From: PNNG01 sp046291695
Lineage (GTDB): Bacteria > Bacteroidota > Bacteroidia > UBA7662
Direction of reading: 5' to 3'
Assembly: GCA_046291695.1 (NCBI GenBank)
Contig: JBKBSO010000010.1
Location: 73,535-137,534, forward strand
Length of the DNA: 64,000 nucleotides
Part shown: piece by piece, positions 1 to 8,514 of the stretch
Layout: each line of letters opens with the position of its first letter
Numbering within the stretch: position 1 is the first letter of the stretch
Notes under the pieces: model-generated
The model's database searches: none
Seen by the model: the letters and a program-made list of their open reading frames with translations, nothing else
Told to the model about the DNA's origin: nothing
Made by a program: the position numbers and the translations under genes

Positions 1-125
1 TTAGGTGTAGCCGAACGCGATTGGCGGTTTTTTCTTTCCGCAGCTACTTTTGGCATAGCTCTGGTCATGAGCCTCGAACGTTTTACCCACTTATAGGTTA
101 TCTTCTTTTGTATTCAACCCGCAGC

Positions 126-2528
126 ATGTATAAAAAGCTACTTACACTATTTCTGATGGCCGCCATGGGCAGTTTGCCTTTCGGTTCCCTGGCACAGAAT
201 ATCCGAAACAACCCGAACTCGAACCATGGCAATAAGTTCGAACAGTTGGGTACCATTTTGCCCGACGCCAATACCTACCGAACCGCCTCTGGTGCTCCCG
301 GGCATGCCTACTGGCAACAGCGCGCCGATTATGACATTGACGCCTTTTTAGATGAAGAGAAGCTGATTTTACATGGGAACGAGCGCATCACCTACCTCAA
401 CAATTCGCCGGATGCCCTGGATTACCTTTGGCTTCAACTCGATGAAAATCAGCATGATCCGGCGAATGAAGCCAATCATTTTAATGAAAGTCGTTTGGGG
501 CGCCGCCTGGGCACTCGCGATATTGACCGGTTAGACGTGTACAGCGAAATGGCTGGACATGGGGTAAAGATTGAATCAGTGACCGACGATAAGGGCAAAG
601 CCTTGCCTTATGTAATCAACAACACCATGATGCGGGTTGACCTACCCAAAGCCCTTGCTCCGGGTAAAAAAATCAGCTTCCGCATCCGTTGGCACTATCG
701 TATTCCAGAGCGTTCGCGCATTGGTGGCCGGGGTGGTTATGAGAAGTTTGACGATGGCAATGCCGTATTTACCATTACCCAATGGTTTCCGCGCCTGTGT
801 GTGTATAGCGATTATCAGGGCTGGAACAATAAACAGTTTACCGGCCGTGGTGAATTTGCCCTGCCTTTTGGAAATTACAAGGTACGCATGAATGTGCCCG
901 AAGATCACCTGATAGTGGCTACGGGGGAATGCCAAAATTATAGCAAGTTGCTTAGTAAAGATCAGTTGGCACGTTGGAAACAAGCCCAAAATGCTACTGA
1001 ACCCGTGGAAGTAGTAACCTTAGCTGAAGCCATTGCACGCGAAAATAGCCCTAAAAAGGGCCGTAAACAATGGGAGTATGTGGCGCACAATGTGCGCGAC
1101 TTCGCCTGGGGTAGCTCTCGTAAATTTGTGTGGGATGCCATGCCAGTAACCATCGAAGGCAAAAAAATCATGGCCATGAGCGCATATCCTAAAGAGGCCT
1201 ATGGTCTTTATCGCAAGTACAGCACCAAAGTTGTAGCCCATACTTTGCGGGTGTACAGCAAATTCACCATTCCCTATCCCTATCCGGTGGCCATTAGCGT
1301 GGAGGCCAGCAATGGCATGGAATACCCCATGATCTGCTTCAATTATGGCCGCACAAACGAAGATGGCACTTACAGCGAACAAACCAAGTACGGCATGATT
1401 GGGGTCATCATCCACGAAGTAGGGCATAATTTCTTCCCCATGATCGTGAACAGCGATGAGCGTAACTGGAGCTGGATGGACGAAGGCCTGAATACCTTCG
1501 TGCAGTTTTTGGCCGAGCAGGAATTCGACAACAATTACCCTTCACGCCGAGGGCCGGCCCATAAAATCGTCGATTATATGAAGCTCGAGCCGGATGAGCT
1601 CGAACCCATCATGACCAATAGCGAAAACATCATACAGTTTGGCCCTAATGCCTATGCCAAACCGGCAACTGCACTCAATATTTTGAGGGAAACGGTTATG
1701 GGGCGCGAGCTGTTCGACTTCGCCTTTAAAACCTATGCCACCCGCTGGGCCTTTAAACATCCGAGCCCCGCCGATTTTTTTCGTACCATGGAAGATGCTT
1801 CCGGGGTCGACCTCGATTGGTTTTGGCGTGGTTGGTTTTACGATATCGAGCCGGTCGACATCAGCCTTGATAGTGTGCTTGTGCTCCGGCCTGAACGTGG
1901 TCCGGAAATTGTGTTTTCGCCCAGTCGCCGTCGGGCCAATCGCAGCCCAGCGAATGAGGAGGAGTTTATACACATCAGCCGTTACCGCAATAAGCAGGAG
2001 GGAATACCCTTTTTGGTGGATGTAGATACCAGCTTACGCGATTTTTATTACCATTACACGGCAGCGCAAAGACGCGAAGATGCCGAGGAAGCAGCATTGA
2101 GTCCGGTTAACCCATTTAGTGGCTGGGATACGCTTACTAAGGAGGAGTTTTTTTTCGGTGGCTACCAGCAGAAGTATGTGTATGAGCTGCATTTGAGCAA
2201 TAAAGGGGGGCTGGTAATGCCCGTAATTTTACGATGGGAATATGAAGATGGCAGTACGGAAGAAGAACGGATAAGTGCGTATATCTGGCGGAAGAATGAA
2301 CATCAAATCGTAAAAACCTTCGTGAAGGCCAAGCCGGTAAAGCGTATTTTACTCGATCCCTGGCGCGAAACCGCCGACATTGACGAAAGCAACAACTTTT
2401 GGCCGCGCGATGGCGAAACAGCCATGCCCACACCTTTGCAATTGTACAAAGCACGCTCCAACGGTCGCAACGCAGCTGCCGGCAGCGAAAATCCCATGCA
2501 AAAACGAAGGGTGAAGCGGGAAGAATGA
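126..2528 (+). CDS. M1 family metallopeptidase (secreted)
   Basis: Zinc aminopeptidase-like protein of about 800 residues. An ATG at 126 followed by a lysine and a hydrophobic stretch ending in SLAQ gives a normal signal peptide; the reading frame extends upstream but without such a signal. The gluzincin zinc site is HEVGH (residues about 430-434) with the third ligand in MDEG (E about 453), the 18-residue spacing normal for M1. GMEYP lies where M1 enzymes have GAMEN, as in Bacteroidota M1 proteins. The C-terminal third is a non-catalytic extension. It probably cleaves peptides in the periplasm or at the surface; the substrate is unknown. It stands alone in its orientation context. Confidence 0.88.
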   Translation: MYKKLLTLFLMAAMGSLPFGSLAQNIRNNPNSNHGNKFEQLGTILPDANTYRTASGAPGHAYWQQRADYDIDAFLDEEKLILHGNERITYLNNSPDALDYLWLQLDENQHDPANEANHFNESRLGRRLGTRDIDRLDVYSEMAGHGVKIESVTDDKGKALPYVINNTMMRVDLPKALAPGKKISFRIRWHYRIPERSRIGGRGGYEKFDDGNAVFTITQWFPRLCVYSDYQGWNNKQFTGRGEFALPFGNYKVRMNVPEDHLIVATGECQNYSKLLSKDQLARWKQAQNATEPVEVVTLAEAIARENSPKKGRKQWEYVAHNVRDFAWGSSRKFVWDAMPVTIEGKKIMAMSAYPKEAYGLYRKYSTKVVAHTLRVYSKFTIPYPYPVAISVEASNGMEYPMICFNYGRTNEDGTYSEQTKYGMIGVIIHEVGHNFFPMIVNSDERNWSWMDEGLNTFVQFLAEQEFDNNYPSRRGPAHKIVDYMKLEPDELEPIMTNSENIIQFGPNAYAKPATALNILRETVMGRELFDFAFKTYATRWAFKHPSPADFFRTMEDASGVDLDWFWRGWFYDIEPVDISLDSVLVLRPERGPEIVFSPSRRRANRSPANEEEFIHISRYRNKQEGIPFLVDVDTSLRDFYYHYTAAQRREDAEEAALSPVNPFSGWDTLTKEEFFFGGYQQKYVYELHLSNKGGLVMPVILRWEYEDGSTEEERISAYIWRKNEHQIVKTFVKAKPVKRILLDPWRETADIDESNNFWPRDGETAMPTPLQLYKARSNGRNAAAGSENPMQKRRVKREE

Positions 2529-2771
2529 AGCGGGAAGAGGGAAGAGGGAAGTGAGAGGCCGAAGGAGAAGGATGAAGCGTGAAGTCAGAAGTTCATCTAA
2601 AACCGCAATGAATTGCGGTTCCCACCCTCCGAAGGACCCAGCGCGAAGCGCGCTCCCCACTCGCGAAGCGAGTCTCCCCAGTGAGCGCCAGCGAACCCGA
2701 AACCAAAACTTCAAACCCTCACAATACTGACTTAATATTCCGGTAAAACCCGTAACTGTACTTTGTTGGTT
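2529..2771. repeat. intergenic hairpins and purine-rich repeat
   Basis: A purine-rich stretch of short GGGAAGA-type repeats (2529-2585) is followed by a hairpin with 8-bp arms, AACCGCAA/TTGCGGTT (2601-2620), and small palindromes GCGCGAAGCGCGC and CTCGCGAAGCGAG (about 2640-2675). The CTCCCCA / AGCGAG sequences recur on the opposite strand at 19650-19810, which suggests a dispersed intergenic repeat family. No gene is visible. The hairpins may end transcription of the M1 gene but lack a T tract. Confidence 0.6.
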
Positions 2772-4481
2772 ATGAAGTTTTACGGGTATTTATGCCTCTT
2801 ACTGCTCCTTCTTGGCCCGGTCAAGGTAAATGCCCAACCACTTACCGACAGTCTGAAAGCCGAATTGGACGGTTTGCTGCACCAGACCCCGGCAAAAGCC
2901 TTTAGCATTGCCCATTCGCTCATGCTGCAAGCCGATTCGGCCAGCCATCCCGAGCTGCAAGCCTGGGCACATGATGTGATGGGTGAAATCATGTACTATC
3001 GGGGCATGTATCAGCAATCCTTGTATCACCTCATCACCTCGCACACCATTTGGGAAGATTTGGGCGATAAACGGGCCACAGCCAACAGCCTTTTGCTGCT
3101 CGGCCGGGTTTATTACTACACCCATCAAGCCGAATTGGCCGAAGAGAGTTACCGCGAAGCGCTCGATTTATACGAAGCCCTAACCGATCGCGCCGGCATT
3201 GGTCGCGCCTTGGCATCGCTCGGGCATTTGGCCGAAAAACGTGGCGCTTACGATACCGCCATTCAGCTTCAAGAAGCTGCCCTCCAGCATTTTTTGTCCA
3301 TAGCCGATAATGCGGGCGAGGCTGATGTGTATGAGCACTTGGGCAGCATATATGAAGACCTGGAGCAATTCCCATTGGCTGAGACTTACTTTAGAAAGGC
3401 ACTCGGCCTCAACCAAAGTCAGAATAACCGCCTGAAAGCCATCATTAACCTGAACAATATTGGCGATGTGTACCGTAAGACACGCGACTACCAAAAAGCC
3501 GAAATCTACAGCATGGCTGCCCTGCAACTGGCCGATTCCTTGAGGAACACTTACCAACTGCTAAGTGCCCTAAAAGACCTGGCAAAATTGGCTTTCGATC
3601 AGAATAACTATCAAAAAGCCTATTTGCTGCTCGACTCGCATCGCGTGGTGTACAACCGACTCTATAACGAAGAAAGCAGCTTGCAAACCAGTCTGCTTCA
3701 AACCTTGTACGAAAGTCGCCAAAAAGATAACCGGATTGCACAACTCATCGCCACCCGTCGGCAAAACCGCATGGTGATGTTGCTGTCGGGTTTGCTGGCC
3801 GTACTCTTGCTGCTGAGCACCTACCTGATTTTGAACCGCAAACGACTTCGGCTCGAAAAAGACAATAAGCTGCTGGCCAAAGAGCGCGAAATTGAAGAGC
3901 AACAAAAGCGTTTGGCCCTGGCCGATTTGCAAAATACCAAGTTGAACGAAGCCCAGCTCGATTCGGAACTCAAAATCAAACAGCTTCACGAAGAACTGCT
4001 GAACAAAGAACTGGAACTCCGAGGCCGCGAACTTACCACGCATACCTTGCAAATCATTCGCAAAAATCGACTGCTCGGCGAATTGCGCGATAAACTGCAA
4101 AAGCTGAGCAAATCGAACCCAAGCGAGCAGAAGCAAATTGTGCGCGATCTCGGCAAAAAAATCGACATCAGCCTGGTGCAGGAAAAAGAATGGGTATCGT
4201 TTAACAAATCCTTCGAGGAAGTCCATCAGGGCTTCTACAGCGTACTGCACAACCTGCACCCCGATTTAAGTGCTGCCGAAATCCGGCTGTGTGCCCTCAT
4301 CCGCCTCAACATGAGCTCACGCGATATTGCCACCATCCTGGGCATTTCGGCCGATAGCCTGCGGGTATCGCGCTACCGATTGAAGAAAAAATTGGGCCTC
4401 GAAGCTGAAGCTAAGTTAACACCCTACATTCACGCCATAGCGGTTAAAAACGGAGTTAATTCGCTCATTAACAAAATATAG
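2772..4481 (+). CDS. TPR-repeat regulator with C-terminal HTH
   Basis: The protein has about 569 residues from the ATG at 2772; a TTG three codons earlier is less likely. Order of parts: signal peptide ending in VNAQ; a series of tetratricopeptide repeats (about 45-320) with alternating A/L/Y-rich helices; a transmembrane helix (about 337-356, MVMLLSGLLAVLLLLSTYLI); a long charged coiled coil (about 360-450); and a C-terminal LuxR-like helix-turn-helix (about 500-555, with IRLCALIRLNMSSRDIATIL). This layout is a common Bacteroidota membrane-tethered sensor/transcription factor, with a periplasmic TPR sensor and a cytoplasmic DNA-binding domain. The signal and target genes are unknown. Confidence 0.85.
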   Translation: MKFYGYLCLLLLLLGPVKVNAQPLTDSLKAELDGLLHQTPAKAFSIAHSLMLQADSASHPELQAWAHDVMGEIMYYRGMYQQSLYHLITSHTIWEDLGDKRATANSLLLLGRVYYYTHQAELAEESYREALDLYEALTDRAGIGRALASLGHLAEKRGAYDTAIQLQEAALQHFLSIADNAGEADVYEHLGSIYEDLEQFPLAETYFRKALGLNQSQNNRLKAIINLNNIGDVYRKTRDYQKAEIYSMAALQLADSLRNTYQLLSALKDLAKLAFDQNNYQKAYLLLDSHRVVYNRLYNEESSLQTSLLQTLYESRQKDNRIAQLIATRRQNRMVMLLSGLLAVLLLLSTYLILNRKRLRLEKDNKLLAKEREIEEQQKRLALADLQNTKLNEAQLDSELKIKQLHEELLNKELELRGRELTTHTLQIIRKNRLLGELRDKLQKLSKSNPSEQKQIVRDLGKKIDISLVQEKEWVSFNKSFEEVHQGFYSVLHNLHPDLSAAEIRLCALIRLNMSSRDIATILGISADSLRVSRYRLKKKLGLEAEAKLTPYIHAIAVKNGVNSLINKI

Positions 4482-4605
4482 CGAGGGGATGTTGTTGATT
4501 TGTTTGCGTTAAAAATCGCCCTTGTTAACGATTAGTAGCCCCCAGGGTAATCTTGAAGTAATGCCACGAGCCGAAACTTGCCGGAAATCTATATTTCCAA
4601 CCGAA

Positions 4606-4893
4606 ATGAAAAAATCATTACTTCTTTTGAGTGCCGCAACACGCTTCAGCTTCAGCAGCCAAGCGAAAGCTTGCCCGGGAAGCGACACCCTATTCAGCAC
4701 GCCTGTTAGCCTGGCACTAAGCCCTGACTGGGTGACCGGTGATGCCGATTTTGTTCCCATAACAACTGGGAAGCCGCGATGATCGGTAAAGGAGTGTGTT
4801 GGTCAAAGTCGCCAAGGACAATGGCGTATGGTATGCTATTCAGCAATCTACCCGTTTACCGATATCGGCAGCCGTTGTTTTTATGAATTGATT
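4606..4893 (+). pseudogene. decayed secreted-protein gene
   Basis: The intergenic stretch starts with an ATG followed by KKSLLLLSA, a signal-peptide-like start, and continues to a stop at about 4780. Protein-like sequence then resumes in two other frames: NNWEAAMIGKG near 4755-4785, then LVKVAKDNGVWYAIQQSTRLPI near 4800-4865. The pieces read as one small secreted protein broken by at least two frameshifts. Family not recognised. It could also be chance, because the fragments are short. Confidence 0.35.
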
Positions 4894-4917
4894 ATATTAC
4901 GAAAAATTTAAAGCGTA

Positions 4918-5094
4918 ATGGCAAAGCACAACGAAAGCGCTTCAGGTGGCGCGGTTTATGGACTCGGTTTTATTGGTGCAGCGGTGTTCTACATTTCAAC
5001 CGCCAAAGGATTTGTAATGGGCGTAGCCGGTTTTCTGAAAGCCTTGGTATGGCCAGCATTTTTGGTTTATGAGGCTTTAAAGGCCTTGCAATAG
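4918..5094 (+). CDS. small conserved membrane protein (58 aa)
   Basis: An ATG at 4918 opens a 58-codon frame. The protein starts with a short polar N-terminus (MAKHNESASGG), then a hydrophobic segment around AVYGLGFIGAAVFYIS, then a second around GFLKALVWPAFLVYEALKAL. The pattern GGAVYGLGFIGA...FLKALVWPAFLVYE resembles a widespread family of tiny inner-membrane proteins of unknown function, as I remember it. The frame fills the gap between the decayed gene and transketolase and is not a shadow of any other gene. Confidence 0.72.
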   Translation: MAKHNESASGGAVYGLGFIGAAVFYISTAKGFVMGVAGFLKALVWPAFLVYEALKALQ

Positions 5095-5245
5095 GCATCT
5101 GTAAAGCTTCAAACAAAAGAAAGCCAAAACAAGCAGCCTGGTCATCGTTGGTGTGCGCATATTGATGCGAACACCCCCATTGAACCAGCCAATGCTTTGC
5201 ACAATCGCGCAGTCAGTTCCCCGCGCGAACAGAGCGAGCCGCTCT

Positions 5246-7219
5246 TTAGCCCGCCATATAAGCCCCTATCCGGGCAGCTACCTGCGCCGGCTTGAGTTCA
5301 AAATGCTCGGCCAGGGCATCGCCAGGTGCAGAATACCCGAAGGTATCAACGCCGATGTTCAGCCCGTTTAAACCGGTAAATCGCTGCCAACCTAAGGTTA
5401 CACCAGCTTCTATGGATACCCGGTATTTGGCCTCGTTACTCATGAGATCGTTGCGGTAGGCCTCGTCTTGCTCGTCGAACAATTCCCAACAAGGTGTGCT
5501 CACTACGCGGATATTGCCACGACCTTCGGCCAGTTGCTGTGCAGCTTCTATGGCTACCCAAACTTCTGAACCACTGGCGTAAATCACGGTTTCTACGGCT
5601 TCACCGGGCTGGGTTTCGAATTTCACATAGGCGCCACGTTCAATTTCCACCGGACCGGGCAGAGTAGGTACATTTTGGCGTGTTAAGGCAAGTAAACTAG
5701 GGCGATGCGACTCTTGCAGCCACTCAAGCATGCAAGCAACCGTTTCGCGGGCATCGGCCGGACGGAAAACCAGCAGGTTTGGAATGGTACGCAAGCTCAT
5801 CACATGCTCAATTGACTGATGCGTAGGGCCGTCTTCACCCAGAAAAATGCTGTCGTGGGTAAATACGTGCAATACTTGTAGCTCCTGAATGGCGCTCATG
5901 CGGATGGCATTACGGCTGTAATCGCTGAAGGTAAGGAAGGTGGCGCCATAAGGCAACAAGCCGCCATAAAGCGCCATGCCATTGCAAATGGCAGCCATGG
6001 GGAATTCGCGTACGCCAAAGGCCAGGTTACGGCCTGCGCGATTTTCAATGCTGAATTCGCCCACTGCCGCAGCAAAGGCTGCTGTATTGTTAGAGGGCTC
6101 AAGGTCGGCACTGCCCCCCATAATGCCCGGAATTTGCTTGCCCATATATTCCAACACCTTGCCAAAGGCAACGCGTGTGGCAAGCGAACTGCCTACTTCA
6201 AAGCTGGGCAACTCATCCAATGCTACCTTGCCTTCAAACAAACCACTGCAAAACTGATCGAATGCTGAATCGCTTTTACGACGATTTTTCAAATTGATTT
6301 CCCAGGCATCGGCCTCGGCATGGTAACCCTCAAGTTTTTCGTTGAAATAGTCAATTACTTCTTCGCTCACTTGGAAGAATTGCTCGGGATCGAGCCCGAG
6401 TTTATGCTTGGTAGCAGCAATTTCCTCAGGCTTTAAAGGCTCGCCATGCGTTTTGTGGCTGCCTTCCATGGTGGCTGTACCTTTGGCCATGATGGTTTCG
6501 CCAATAATGAGCAAGGGTTTGCTGCGCTCGCGCTGTCCATGGTCGAGTGCGCTGCGGATGGCTGCATGGTCGTGACCGTCAATTTCTATGACCTCCCACT
6601 GCATGGCCTCAAAGAGTTGCCGGAAGTTTACAGAACTAACACGATTGGTTTTGCCCGAAATTTGAATATCGTTTTTGTCGTAATACACCACCAGGTTGTG
6701 CAAGCCGAGATGCCCGGCCAGCTGCATGGCACCTAATGCTACATCCTCCTGCAAGTCCCCATCGCCCACCAAACTGTAAATGCGGTTGTTAATCACATCA
6801 CGGCCCAATACCTCTTGTTGATGCAAACTGGCAATGGCCATGCCCACCGCCATGCTTACTCCCTGTCCTAATGGGCCGGTAGTGGCTTCAACACCGGGGG
6901 TGAGGTGACTTTCCGGATGGCCGGGCGTAAGACTACCCAACTGACGGAAGTTTTCAAGCTCTTCTATGGGGAGTAAGCCCATGAAGTGCAGCAAGCTATA
7001 CAACAACATCGATTCGTGACCGGCCGAAAGCACAAAACGGTCGCGATTGTGCCATTTTGGGTAACGCGGAGCAAACCGGAGGTATTCGCGAAACAATATC
7101 ACAGCGAAATCTGAAGAGGAAAAGGCTCCACCGGGATGGCCAGAATTGGCCTTGCGGGTGGCGTCCATTACCAGGCCTTTTAATTCGGCGATTACGCGTT
7201 GGTCGAGTTGTGCTGACAT
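5246..7219 (-). CDS. tkt: transketolase
   Basis: Thiamine-diphosphate enzyme of the non-oxidative pentose phosphate pathway, moving two-carbon units between sugar phosphates. The protein has 657 residues, normal for the family. Seen: KANSGHPGG near the N-terminus; the ThDP/metal motif starting GDGDLQED; a central Pyr domain; LTRQNVP; and a C-terminal transketolase domain. The start chosen, MSAQLDQ at 7219, gives the family's usual N-terminus; the frame runs 65 codons further but that part is not protein-like. A TAnnTTTG box (TACCTTTG) lies 17 bp upstream on the minus strand. Confidence 0.95.
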   Translation of the reverse strand: MSAQLDQRVIAELKGLVMDATRKANSGHPGGAFSSSDFAVILFREYLRFAPRYPKWHNRDRFVLSAGHESMLLYSLLHFMGLLPIEELENFRQLGSLTPGHPESHLTPGVEATTGPLGQGVSMAVGMAIASLHQQEVLGRDVINNRIYSLVGDGDLQEDVALGAMQLAGHLGLHNLVVYYDKNDIQISGKTNRVSSVNFRQLFEAMQWEVIEIDGHDHAAIRSALDHGQRERSKPLLIIGETIMAKGTATMEGSHKTHGEPLKPEEIAATKHKLGLDPEQFFQVSEEVIDYFNEKLEGYHAEADAWEINLKNRRKSDSAFDQFCSGLFEGKVALDELPSFEVGSSLATRVAFGKVLEYMGKQIPGIMGGSADLEPSNNTAAFAAAVGEFSIENRAGRNLAFGVREFPMAAICNGMALYGGLLPYGATFLTFSDYSRNAIRMSAIQELQVLHVFTHDSIFLGEDGPTHQSIEHVMSLRTIPNLLVFRPADARETVACMLEWLQESHRPSLLALTRQNVPTLPGPVEIERGAYVKFETQPGEAVETVIYASGSEVWVAIEAAQQLAEGRGNIRVVSTPCWELFDEQDEAYRNDLMSNEAKYRVSIEAGVTLGWQRFTGLNGLNIGVDTFGYSAPGDALAEHFELKPAQVAARIGAYMAG

Positions 7220-7235
7220 GCTTTTTAATTTGGCG

Positions 7236-7243
7236 CAAAGGTA
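7236..7243 (-). promoter_or_regulatory. -7 box upstream of tkt
   Basis: On the minus strand this reads TACCTTTG, a full match to the Bacteroidota -7 consensus TAnnTTTG, 16 bp before the transketolase start codon. No clear -33 TTTG is seen at the usual distance. Confidence 0.5.
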
Positions 7244-7618
7244 GGGTTTTTTAATGAGACCGCTGAACCTCGCGGCAGCTGTCTCTTTTGCGCTTTGCTC
7301 CATGGCCTTTGGCCAAAGGCCTTTGCTCAGCGTACGCTGCTGGAAATGCGTAGCATACAATGCAAAAGGCTCCGTTGCCTTGCGCAAAACCATGGCTGCC
7401 AGTTGCACTGACAAGAACAGCCGTTCTAATGCACTTAATTTTCAACCCACGGAATCAGCGGTTCAGGACTAAAAAAAGCCGCTGCGGCTTTGCGGTTAAA
7501 TTTGAGCCGACTCTTGCAAACTGAAGGATTCAAAGAAGCATGAATAGCCTCCCCGCCCACACTGATAATCAGCTTAACGAACGCATGCCTATATTTGATT
7601 TTTAAAAGCATTAACACC
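7244..7618. other. gene-free stretch with palindrome and hairpin
   Basis: No supportable gene. It holds a perfect 18-bp palindrome, GGCCTTTGGCCAAAGGCC, at 7304-7321, and a GC-rich hairpin (AAAGCCGC/GCGGCTTT type) at about 7472-7491 that could stop transcription. Short frames on both strands here have no protein character. Confidence 0.5.
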
Positions 7619-8470
7619 ATGCGGTATTTGCCATTATTCCTATTGCTCGCAGGCACTTTGGTTTTAGCTTGTAAGAAGGATAAAACCTTGCCCGAAAACC
7701 CGCTTCAACCGGCTTTGCAGCTCACCAAAAATGTGCAGCACAATGGGGTAGCGGTAGATGTGGTGATCGATAAGCCCGAGGGAAACCGCATGGATGCCGT
7801 ATTGTTGTTTCATGGTACTGTTAGACGCGATAGTTTGGTTTTGCAAGCAGCAAATCAATTGCTGGGGCGCTTTAAAGATATTTTGCAACGCGATGATCTG
7901 CTGCTGATAAGTGTTGCCTATCCGGAAGAAAACTTGCTTTTTGGCGATAATCTGGCCCATTGCGAAGCAGCTTTGCTTTGGGTAAAGCAACAGGCCGAAG
8001 CAGAACTGGGCATTCAAATCCCTAAAATATACCTGGCCGGGCATTCGCAAGGCGGTTATTTGGCAGTACGACTCAATACCTTGCACAGCACGGCCGGTGT
8101 CATTGCCAACGCTCCTGGACCTCTGAATTTGGTTTTCCGTTGCCAGCTCGAAGAAAACGGGCAGATTCCGCCAGCCATGGAGTGTAGCTTGTTAAATCAG
8201 GAATACGGCAGCACCTCCCAAAATGCATCAGCTTATTTTAACCGCTCGCTCCTGAATTTTACCGATGGCTTCAAAGCCCCCATGCTGCTGGTGCAAGGTT
8301 TAAACGATGGCCCCATCCACATGCATTCCTGGCCGCAATTCAAACAACAAGTGCAGGATTGTGTCGATTGTGCCAGCGTACAGATCGTGGAAATTGAAGG
8401 AGCCGGACATGCCGACATGTTCGATACCGAAAGTGGCAGGCAAGCCCTTAACCAATTTATTGGGCCATAA
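7619..8470 (+). CDS. alpha/beta-hydrolase lipoprotein
   Basis: Lipoprotein of 283 residues: signal sequence with lipobox LVLAC (Cys at about 18), then an alpha/beta-hydrolase fold. The oxyanion region is LLFHGT, the nucleophile elbow is GHSQGG, a later Asp lies in the LVQGLNDGPIH region, and the C-terminal His is in GAGHADMF. This looks like a dienelactone-hydrolase/esterase type enzyme anchored in the periplasm or outer membrane. The substrate is unknown. The start at 7619 is set by the signal peptide. It converges on the T9SS cargo gene that follows. Confidence 0.8.
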   Translation: MRYLPLFLLLAGTLVLACKKDKTLPENPLQPALQLTKNVQHNGVAVDVVIDKPEGNRMDAVLLFHGTVRRDSLVLQAANQLLGRFKDILQRDDLLLISVAYPEENLLFGDNLAHCEAALLWVKQQAEAELGIQIPKIYLAGHSQGGYLAVRLNTLHSTAGVIANAPGPLNLVFRCQLEENGQIPPAMECSLLNQEYGSTSQNASAYFNRSLLNFTDGFKAPMLLVQGLNDGPIHMHSWPQFKQQVQDCVDCASVQIVEIEGAGHADMFDTESGRQALNQFIGP

Positions 8471-8492
8471 AAAAGGGACCGAAGTCCCCTTA
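8471..8492. terminator. hairpin between convergent genes
   Basis: A short stem AAGGGAC/GTCCC(C)TT around a CGAA loop lies directly after the hydrolase stop and 23 bp from the end of the converging minus-strand gene. A-rich and T-rich flanks are short, so it is a modest bidirectional terminator candidate. Confidence 0.5.
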
Positions 8493-8514
8493 GATTGAAT
8501 TCTTTTGAAATGCA

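Noticed and set aside
1..125. 35-codon N-terminal extension of the M1 peptidase
   Set aside because: It lacks a signal peptide, whereas the ATG at 126 opens a typical one.
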